Position numbers and translations under genes: made by a program. From assembly GCA_031002005.1 (NCBI GenBank), contig CM061918.1:38878947-38942946 (forward strand): a stretch of DNA of 64,000 bases, in the 5' to 3' direction. This DNA is from Vandiemenella viatica. Taxonomy: Eukaryota; Arthropoda; Insecta; Orthoptera; Morabidae. Below are positions 56,024-64,000 of the stretch, one piece after another; position 1 is the first letter of the stretch, and every line of letters starts with the position of its first letter. A model generated the notes under the pieces. That model was not told the origin of the DNA, did not search any database, and saw only the letters and a list, made by a program, of their open reading frames with translations.

Positions 56024-57317
56024 TCACTTAGTTTAAGGTGAATGAAAAGATTTAACACTAGTGCAAGGCACAGGTGTGTAAATATAAACTCCATCATATT
56101 GGAATTTCCTATTATTATTAAGTTATAGTTAGCATATTGTTGTTATTCAGTGCCACAAAACACTTGTAAATAGTACTGATTGTTGTGGCTGCGCACAATT
56201 CAACTGTAATGATAGTAAAGGTTTATAACCACTAAGTGGAAGCTGTCATTTACCAATATTGACGATCTTGGTCAGATGTGCAGTCTTCGGCTGTTACCAT
56301 TACATAAAAGTTTGTCTATTAAGACTTTCCTTTAGTAAATATATAGTTTGTAAGGTATACCGGAGCATTAGAATGAATAGAATGAATGGAGAAGAAACAA
56401 GGTGTTACTATGATAGAATAAATGTGTAATGAATTAAAAAAGTAAAATATCATATAGAGAGGGTACAACAGCACAGTCCAGAGTCAGTTCCTGTAAATAA
56501 GGCCACTATCTAGGCATTGCCTTTAAATGATACCGAAAGGTTCGGGATTTGGTTAACACAGGCATAGCTGAGGTCCAGGTAGAACCTTCAAATGACTCTG
56601 TTGTTACATCTCATAGCCTATATGTGAATATATTCAAGATGAAGTAGAGAGGAGAGAAGTTATTACTTATGGGGAGAATAATGTAATGTACTGAAGAAAT
56701 AAAATAAAAATGAAGCATGTCCAATAGTTTAATGCTATAGAAATAATTTTTTGGTCCAGGTACCCTTTTCCTTACGGAATAACTACTTCCAAGTAACTAA
56801 TCTATTGTTACACACATATACAAATGTGGTTGAAACAGACAGTAGAAATTGTTATATTCATGGGAAAATAATTAATAATTTTTATTTTTGCCCAAAAAGA
56901 TTGTCTGATCAATAGTTTAAAAGAAATGAAACTACTTAGATCAGAAAGTGTAGCTTTGACTTGGAGAGATATAGTCAGTTACATTTTATTTTGATGTCAT
57001 GGTAATGTGATGTTAGGCTAGAGTGCTGTATGTATGTATGTTTACATTATTAGATATTTCAAGACGATACCGCGACAGGACTTGCATTTGTGTGTTGTTA
57101 AGCTAGAATGCTGTATGTATGTATGTTTTCATTATTAGATATTTCAAGACAATACATGTTTTATTTAGTTCATTTAATTATGTTGTTAGTATTAAGAAGA
57201 GACTGTTTTGTAAAAAATTCTAATAGGAACAGAGGAAAGAGTATCGCTGGATGCAAGGTTATTCTTATAAGTTTACCAATGTCTTTTAAGCAAAGACATG
57301 GTGAACTTGAGGAGGCA
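56024..57317. other. LTR element interior, non-coding, with 86-bp duplication
   Basis: No pol motif on either strand. About 57013-57098 and 57099-57165 are adjacent imperfect copies (GCTGTATGTATGTATGTTT, ATTATTAGATATTTCAAGAC) with an 86-bp period. Confidence 0.6.
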
Positions 57318-57625
57318 TGTGACAGAACAGAATAATTTCATAAGAAAATCATATTTTTGTTCCATGAAATTAAACAAAAATTGATATATTTACTCCTATA
57401 GCAAGGAAATGTAAGTTGCCATGGCGATAGGAGAATCAAGAGATAGCTAGAGGTTAGCGACGTACAGACCGGACGGTTGCTTTGTTACCAGTTCACTGCT
57501 TAAGATTCTTCGGATACTTTAAGACCGATGTAGTTCCTAGAAGAATAAGAATTGGGAACAATAAATGTTAATCTGTTAAAAGCGTAGAACTGAGTTATTT
57601 ATAATTATAACCCAGTCGCGCGACA
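57318..57625 (+). repeat. 3' LTR
   Basis: 308 bp, nearly identical to the 5' LTR, preceded by the purine tract GAGGAGG. Close identity of the pair implies a recent insertion relative to the decayed LINE around it. Confidence 0.95.
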
Positions 57626-57863
57626 ACGTGAATGGTTGCTTATAACCATGTTTCAATGTGGAGATTAATATCACATCATGGTATTTGTTTCTGCTCCATT
57701 GTTGCTCAAATAAATGAATGAACTACAAGTGATGAGTTTACCAGGGTGGAATGGTGAAGAGGATGGCAAGTATCCGCTGAGATTAAGGCCTCGTAAGTGT
57801 TTGATGTCCAGAATGTATTGGCAAGCTAATTCCCACACTTTGATGGCTCCAACTGTGAAGATA

Positions 57864-59161
57864 TGAGGGTTGTTCATAAAATAAGGTTCCTAAGACACTC
57901 CAGTCACAATCTGGCAACAGTGGCAGGAACTGGCAACACTTGCTTGTAGCTTGGTTCCCCCTCTCCCAGTCCCCATCCCAGCAAACTATCTGGGACGCTC
58001 AGTCTTGGCTGAACAGCAGTTAGAGATGGAGCTCCCACTCGCTTCGCCTGCCAGGTGTGAATTATGTGCTGTAATTAATTTTTTGTGTACAAAAAACACT
58101 GCATCGGGGGACATTCATTCCCAATTGTGTGAAGTCTATGGAGAAAAGTGTATGAGCATACAACACGTGCACAAATGGTGCATAGAATTCAAAGATGGAC
58201 GTACAGATGTCTGTGACAAACAACGTTCCAGACGGCCATCAGTTTCGGATGAAATGACTGCAAAAGTGGAAGAAGAAATGCTGAAAGATCAAAGGGTGAC
58301 AGTCTGAGATATCTGTGAGATGATCCCTGATGTCAGCAAGACTACCATTTGACAAAATTTTGACAGAACATTTAGGGTACACCAAGGTTTCTGCAAGATG
58401 AGTCCCAAGAATGCTTATACAAGACCATAAACAACAACGTGTTGAAGCGGCCCATGAATTTCTTCAAGAATATAAAATAGATGGCAAAGAATTCTTGGAT
58501 TTAATTGTTACTGGGAATGAGATCTAGGTCCACTACATGACACCGGAAACAAAGAAAAAATCCCAGTGAAACATCCAGAGTCGCCAAAGCCGCAGAAGTT
58601 CAAGCAAACACTGTCTGCTGACAAAGTGATGGCGAGTGTGTTTTGGGACAGGAAGAGGTTAATAGTGTGTGAATTCATCAATGCTGACCGCTTCTGTGTG
58701 ATGTTGAAGAACCTGCCCCTTGCAATTCGAAACACGAGGAGAGGCATGCTCATGAGGGGAATGCGTTTCCATCACGACAACGCTTGTCTGCACACCACCC
58801 GTGTAACAACCGATCTACTCAACCAGTTTGGATGGGATATTGTCACACACCCGGACATAGACCCAAGTAATTACAATCTCTATCCTAAATTGAAGAAACA
58901 CCTGGGCTGGACTCAATTCAGAACTGGAGAGGAGCTGAAAGAAGAGGTGTTAAGCTACCTTTACAGCGTGGTGGGAGAGTTCTAAGACTCAGGCATAAAG
59001 TAGATTGTATGCCACATGCAAAAATGCATCGACCTCTACAGCAAATAAGTTGAAAAATAGGAAAAAGTCTAAACTTTCCAAAAATGTATAATTCAAAGCA
59101 AATAAACATGTTTTTAATTGTGAAAAAGCATTGGGAACCTCATTTTATGGACAACTCTGGT
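57864..59161 (+). mobile_element. mariner element, degenerate transposase
   Basis: Imperfect inverted ends: left GAGGGTTGTTCATAAAATAA, right in reverse complement CAGAGTTGTCCATAAAATGA. The transposase relic is in + frames: ATG 58026 region with IHSQLCEVYGEKCMSIQHVH, KWCIEFKDGRTDV, RRPSVSDE; then HPESPKPQKFKQTLSADKVM, ASVFWDRKRLIVCEFINADR, MRFHHDNACLHTTRVT (second aspartate), and HPDIDPSNYNLYPKLKKHLG in place of PPYSPDLAPSDYHLFPxLKxHLG, with the region ending near 59050. Several stops and frameshifts separate the pieces. Its transposase type differs from the mariner at 8602. Confidence 0.8.
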
Positions 59162-60439
59162 GAAAATTTTGGGAATAAACAGTTTGTCTTTGACCATTCA
59201 ATTTGATGGACAACTTGGGCAATTGACGCAGGCGAGTTGTTATATGAGGTGAGTTATGATACAGGTGGCATGGCCTATGATGGGATAGGTTTTTAGCAGA
59301 GGTAGCATTACTATATGCAAAATGCAGAGCACCACACTCAAACTAAAGCCTGCTTTATATTTTGTACCCCAGCTACCTCAATTTTTTGTTACTTTGTCTC
59401 ATCACACTCTCCAACATACGCAGCCATTTGAAATCCCTTCCCATTATCTATCCAATGTATCTTGCCCAGATGAATTTACTATCAAAGCACTTCTGTTTTC
59501 ACTTCCATCTCTTTTCAAGCTACATTTCTTACTACAACTCTTTGCTTCTTATCTCCTAAGAATTCGTCCAACTGGCAACAAAAACCCTAACGGTTTTCAA
59601 CTTATTCACCACTGCACTTTTGGCTTACTCTGTCTATCAGATAAATCCAGTGCTATACTCCTTCAACCTGACCTCCTCTGTCCATTTAATCTAACACCTT
59701 TAACACAATGCATACTCATCTTCCCCCTGCCATATGTCTCACCTCTTGCATGATTAAGGTTACAAATTAAAATATTGTGAAGTGTGTGTGTTCTTTATTT
59801 TTTCTCTTATGTTCATTTGGCTCTCCTGCCTGCTTCTGTGGTAAGTGACAGGTTATTTAGCGCCTATCATATCTTATATCCATAAAACGAAGTTGACAAA
59901 ATAATGGCAGGGACACATTCAAACACCCCCCCCACCCCACAAATGGAACTATTTCACACACCCATTGCAATATAGTCCCACATTACCAATGCCCTACAAT
60001 GACTGCAACACTAGCCAATCATGTTTGTTCCTTTACTTCAATAAGAACAATAACAAAATGGTACTTTAATATCTCTAAGAGATAAATATATTCTTAACTT
60101 TTGATACATCCATTTAAACGTTAAGGATGGAAATGATATTTTGTATTAATTTAATTTAACTATTAGCAGTATTGCAATAAATTTAAAGATACACTTACTG
60201 TATTTGAGCCTTATATTATTTTCTATAAATAAGAATAAACACAAAAGGGAAATATAAAGATGGCCCATCACCTACAAAAGCTGAAAGAAGGATGGCTGTG
60301 TGACAAAAACTGCAAGTAACATAACATTTTGGGCATAACCTTTATGACGATTGTAGAAAATAAATAACATTGCTCAAATCTCATGGCGACTCATTGCAAA
60401 ATGAGCCATGCGTTTCTGTAGTCACAAGTAAGCCAGGAA
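59162..60439. other. Intron-like DNA, nothing firm
   Basis: A pyrimidine-rich open stretch at 59322-59760 (+) looks like a retroelement 3' region rather than a gene. A C-run lies at 59924-59930. Confidence 0.4.
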
Positions 60440-60595
60440 TTACAAAATAGGATAGGGAAATGAACCACCACTTACTTTAGATGATGGTTGTGTAGAAAGA
60501 ACACACAAATATGACTGGAACACAAATGACATAGTAATTTTTGGGTATCAGCCCTTTATCAACAAGAGAACATTATGGAGGGTGGGTGTTGTAGA
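60440..60595 (-). repeat. Dispersed repeat family B tail
   Basis: Minus-strand counterpart of 33820-33965, sharing TAATGTTCTC-TGTTGATAAA, GGGCTGATACCCA-like residues, ACAACCATCATCTAAAGTAA and ATTTCCCTATCCTA in order. Confidence 0.55.
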
Positions 60596-60749
60596 AGACT
60601 ATCCTAATTAGTAATTCCTTTTCATTAATAAGCTCCTATTTAGCAAGTGATATAGGTTTACTTCATATTTCATGTCAACATGCCTCACAGTATCTTCTGT
60701 TGCTCCATTGTGTCTCAAGTGAATAAATTATACCTCTGACAGTACTCAC

Positions 60750-60967
60750 ATTATTGTAAGAGAGATCCAGCACCCGTAGTGTCAGTTTGCTAAGGTCATT
60801 TTTGTAGCCGAGACGCATGAATGCAGCATTCAAGGGTTCAACGTCAACCAGTTCATTATTGGCGAGGCTGATAATTTTGAGATCTGGTGCCACTGTCATT
60901 GCTGTTCGCAGTAACTTGCAAAACAGTTCCATGTCTGCACACGGCCTTGGCGTTATGTCCCGAAGCT
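60750..60967 (-). CDS. nxf1: NXF-family exon, leucine-rich repeats
   Basis: Internal exon of 218 nt: the last two bases of a split codon, then 72 codons. The acceptor follows a pyrimidine-rich stretch ending TGTGCAG and the donor is GTGAGTAC. The peptide contains APDLKIISLANNELVDVE and LRVLDLSYNN, two leucine-rich repeats. They resemble the NXF1 repeat whose human form reads APNLKILNLSGNEL, but there seems to be one more repeat than in that form. In NXF1 the LRR domain sits between the RNA-binding domain and the NTF2-like domain and helps bind RNA and TREX adaptors. The reading frame stays open past both splice sites, so the boundaries rest on consensus sites and phase. Confidence 0.8.
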
Positions 60968-61462
60968 CTGCACACAGAAGAGTGAATGTACACATAATAT
61001 ACAAAGTTAACCATGAAAATTACTGTCGAATGTAATTTAAAATTATGATTTCTGTCTCATTTGATACATTTTGTGAGATTTACCAGAAAGTAAGTTCTAT
61101 TTCTTGGCAATGTACAAGGTGATTGGTATGTTGATATTTTCTTAATGAATATAAATTACCCGCAAATAACTGATCAACGTTATGTACGGTAACCTAAAAT
61201 TTCGCAAACTGCATAGTGAAATTTATTTACAGAACAATGGGCTCAATTAGATGGCATGACACATCAGTTTTAAGTCAGTTACTTAGTTAATTCAAGCCAG
61301 AAATCAAGTTAAATAGCTATAGAAAGATAGAACATAATATTAGCATATCTGGTATTTGGTTTCAGAGTGTTTCGTAAAAGTACACATTGAATTTATTTTT
61401 GGAGACATTTAAAATTATAACTAGTAAAAAGATGATAGAAATTCTGTACCAAGTGAATTCTA
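60968..61462. other. Intron upstream of LRR exon
   Basis: Nothing recognised beyond the splice acceptor of the 60750-60967 exon at its left edge. The preceding NXF exon was not found up to 64000. Confidence 0.45.
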
Positions 61463-63410
61463 CTAAAGAGTTTTGAATACATTAAAAGTTAAAAGCTGGT
61501 ATGAAAACTTAAGACACAGTTGCACATTTAGAATTCTAGAGGTCGTTCTGGCCCTGATTTTTCTTGTCTTATTTTCGCGGTCATTCCTAGATAATATTTG
61601 TTTGCTGTCATTCCGAAATAAGTCAGTCGTGAATTTTTCATTTAGCTTCTGTCGAGAGCAACACCTTCGGTGTACCAGGTCTTCCCAACCTAACTCCTTC
61701 AATATCACACTTACGCTTTCCCTGCAACTATATATACCTGTCACAAATCAGACGGCTATTCTTTGGACCTTCTCCAATGCCTCCATTTTGCCTTCTTTTG
61801 ATGGGGACCCCACACAGAACAACAATATTCTACGTGAGAATGCACTAGTGACTTATCTGCAATCGATTTAACTTCCAGAGTGCATTGTTTTAAATTACGA
61901 CCTAGAAATCAAAGCATACGATTTGCTTCCCCAATTACATTCTCGATATGCTCATTCTACGACAAATTATTACGAATTGTTATTCCTAGGTATTTAGCGG
62001 AATCTACTGTTCTAAGGACAGTACCATTAATCATATATTCAGAACTAAATGGTGTCACCTTATTATTTATATGCATGACTTAGCACTTTTAGCATTTAAC
62101 TCCAACTGCCAGTCTTTACACCATGCAATTATTTTCATAGTATCGTCTTATAACAAAGCGTAGTTGTCCTGGGTTTTGATTTTACAATAAATAATAGCAT
62201 CATTGGCAAATAGTCTTTTCTTACCCCTTATTATGTCGCACAAATCATTAATGTATATGAGAAACAACAGAGGCCTTATCACACTTTCCTGTCGAACCCC
62301 GGACCTCACCTCGGTAAGTGATGAACTTTCATCCCCTTCAGAAAGTCTGCAACCCAGTCACATATTTGTCTAGATAAGCCATAATCACCAAGTTTCCTAA
62401 GTAACTTAATGTGGGACACAGTGTTGAAAGCTTTTTTTTTAAGATCTGATAGGACCAAGTCAACCTGGGATTACTCATCTATAATACGGCACAAGTTGTG
62501 AATGAAAAGTGCAAATTGTGTTTCACAGCATCGGCCTTTTCTGAATCCATGTTGATTTTTGTTTAAAAGCTCTCCATCATCCAAAAACTGCATGATATTT
62601 GAATAGATGTTGTGTTCTAAAATTCTGCAAAATATTGAGGTTAATGAGATCAGTCTATAATTTTGAGGATCATTAACATTCCCATTTTAAAACACTGGAC
62701 TTACGTTGGCGGTCTTCCATTCAGCTGGTATTTTTCCTTGATCCAAGGAGGCAGTATATAATTTCATCAATACGGCGCAATTTCCTTTATGTACCTAGAG
62801 TAGAATCTTGTAGGTATACCATATGATCTGGGAGCCTTATTGGTTTTTACATTCATAAGCAGTTTAGTTATTCCCTCGACATCAAGAACAAGATCTTTAA
62901 TAATTTTGTTAGTACGATTGTTATATATCAGAATCTCCTCTATGTTTTCTGTTGTGAAACATTTTTTAAATATATTATTCAAAATTTATGCTTCCTCTGT
63001 GCTAGTTTCTGATAATTCCCATTTTTTTTTAATCAGTGATGGCATAACCTTACGAAAGCATCATATTACTTTGATATATGAGCAGAACTTTTTTGGATTA
63101 GTAATCAGATCTTCGGATAAATTCCCGACTTGGAATTCTTCAAACGCATCATGCATTGCCTTTCGCATTTCTACTCGCAACTGGGCTAATTTAGTGTGAT
63201 TAGATGAGTCCCCCAGATTTCTTCACCGTGGCGTGTAAACGTCTTTGCCTCCTGAGCAAATGTTTCACTTCCCGATTGAACCACGGAAAGTTCTTACTAA
63301 CCTTACAAAAACTCTTTGGAACAAATTGATTTAAACTGGTACATATTATATCTATTAAATTAAACCAAAGTTCCTCAACATTTGTATTTAGTGCGTACAT
63401 GAACAAAAGG
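61463..63410 (-). pseudogene. CR1/L2-like LINE
   Basis: Minus-strand ORF2 relic. From its 5' side: SFCKVSKNFPWFNREVKHLL (linker before the RT, P-W-[FW]-[ND]-x-x-[VL]-K), VKTNKAPRSYGIPTRF (K-[ST]-x-x-[AG]-P-x-x-D-G-I-P, the D replaced by Y), then broken frames with residues like RGVRQESVIRPLLFLIYIND and NLKQCTLEVKSIADKSLVHS, VEYCCSVWGPHQKK (L-E-Y-x-x-x-V-W-D-P-H), and ESVSVILKELGWEDLVHRRC (S-V-x-x-[ML]-L-x-x-L-G-W-x-x-L-x-x-R-R). The order and motifs are those of CR1/L2-type non-LTR elements. It is many times broken. Confidence 0.75.
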
Positions 63411-63555
63411 AAAACTTCTTCATAACTTAAATTTATTTATATCCATTACCAGCTTCACATAACACTGGAGGGCAGACAGAAAAAATGTTCATCTTCTTTT
63501 TATAAATTCTTGTTACTGACTTCTGATCATTCATCTTACACTCAAACAGTGATTA

Positions 63556-63888
63556 GGAGCCATCCAGAAATTACGCGAGGTGTTTTTTTGGATTTCTGGC
63601 ACCCCCCCACTCCGGTGAGATCTGGTCCGTGAGACATCCCCCTTCCCCGAAAATCACCCTCGCAACTTTTTGAGACCTTTTTTTTAGGTCTCACCCTCCC
63701 AAAAACCGGTTACACCCCCACTTTTTGACGAAAATTGTCTTTCGTAGACTTTTTTGTTAGCTCTACAGTTCAACAATTTTTCACAAATCTCGCATGAGAT
63801 TTCCGTAGAACCCCCCTCCCCCTCTTGGTGATATTTCGCCAGACCCCCCCCCCCCCAATATCACCTCGCGTAATTTATGGATGCCCCC
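63556..63888. mobile_element. Harbinger-like MITE
   Basis: 333 bp flanked by TTA (63553-63555, 63889-63891). Inverted ends: left GGAGCCATCCAGAAATTACG, right in reverse complement GGGGGCATCCATAAATTACG, followed on both sides by CGAGGTG. C-runs inside. A TTA duplication and a GGGGGCATCCA-type end fit PIF/Harbinger MITEs. Non-coding. Confidence 0.8.
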
Positions 63889-64000
63889 TTATTTGTCCAA
63901 TATCAAGTTTTTGAGTTCAAGCACTGCAACTGACTTTTATGATGGCAAGCTTAATAGCTTGATTTTCAAACACCTCCTCCAGCTATGATACTAGAACTTA

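Larger units (their letters stand above)
53929..57625 (+). mobile_element. LTR retrotransposon lacking pol
   Basis: Two LTRs in direct orientation (53929-54244 and 57318-57625), TGTGACAG...GCGCGACA, flanked by the 4-bp duplication ACGT (53925-53928, 57626-57629). A primer-binding-site-like TGGCGACG starts right after the 5' LTR, and purines GAGGAGG precede the 3' LTR. The 3.1-kb interior carries a leader and one gag-like frame but no protease, RT or integrase. TG-CA ends, 4-bp duplication and the gag frame suggest Ty3/Gypsy. It is a deletion derivative that could be mobilised only in trans. Confidence 0.9.
1953..60967 (-). other. nxf1: NXF-family mRNA export factor gene, internal part
   Basis: Extent of the recognisable part of a host gene read right to left. 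Five exons join with consistent GT-AG sites and phase: 218, 110, 37, 227 and 169 nt. Together they give about 251 codons covering the end of the leucine-rich repeats and the first two thirds of the NTF2-like domain. NXF1/TAP binds bulk mRNA ribonucleoproteins and, with its partner NXT1 (p15), carries them through nuclear pores. The RNA-binding N terminus and the C-terminal UBA domain are not in the window. Introns of about 21.5, 22.1, 6.1 and 8.6 kb hold most of the transposons listed here. Which paralog it is (Nxf1, Nxf2 or another) cannot be decided; the LRR part is rather divergent. Confidence 0.85.

Noticed and set aside
59322..59753. 143-codon plus-strand frame
   Set aside because: Pyrimidine-rich, low-complexity Leu/Phe/Pro composition and no motif; more like non-coding retroelement 3' sequence.

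Overview
This window is animal nuclear DNA, almost certainly from an insect with a large, transposon-swollen genome. The composition is AT-rich. The repeats (mariner and Tc1 elements, R1- and Jockey-type LINEs, tRNA-derived SINEs, Penelope-like fragments) are those of an arthropod, and the overall repeat flavour recalls polyneopteran insects, though I cannot fix the order. No bacterial operon, CRISPR array or complete functional RNA gene was seen.

The one host gene I can support is a nuclear RNA export factor (NXF family) on the minus strand. Five internal exons lie at 60750-60967 and 39127-39236 (leucine-rich repeats), 16957-16993 (a 37-nt micro-exon), and 10677-10903 and 1953-2121 (NTF2-like domain). 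All four junctions have GT-AG sites and matching phase. The encoded order follows the NXF1 family: LRR, the turn ending in a K/R-L-D-G motif, then NTF2-like. Exons for the N-terminal RNA-binding part should lie beyond 64000 and those for the C-terminal part and UBA domain before position 1. The introns are about 21.5, 22.1, 6.1 and 8.6 kb and carry nearly everything else.

Layout from left to right. 0.6-9.9 kb: a Penelope-like fragment, a mariner relic, a Tc1 relic split by a SINE, a 1.7-kb solo LTR, a second SINE, and a mariner with intact ends and one frameshift. 11-23 kb: LINE tails, a SINE, a foldback insertion (18.0-18.6 kb), a second solo LTR and a mariner relic. 23.3-32.3 kb: a 42-bp minisatellite, then an R1-like LINE (+) split by a Jockey-like LINE (-) with a 13-bp target duplication. 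32.3-43.5 kb: a Tc1 fragment, a Harbinger-like element, a hAT element that swallowed a foldback insertion with a 5S rRNA-like core, a TA-flanked element of about 1.9 kb, and a third solo LTR. 44.8-50.8 kb: transposase relics, an RTE-like LINE and an unrecognised coding relic. 51.2-57.6 kb: a LINE tail split by a Mutator-like element whose inverted ends are minisatellites and which encodes a FLYWCH-type zinc finger, followed by an LTR retrotransposon that kept only part of gag. 57.9-64 kb: a mariner, the first LRR exon, a CR1/L2-like LINE and a Harbinger-like MITE.

The most unusual items are the Mutator-like element with tandem-repeat ends, the foldback insertions with long target duplications, the solo-LTR family and the NXF gene with its micro-exon. 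Family names come from motifs read by eye; no database search was possible.
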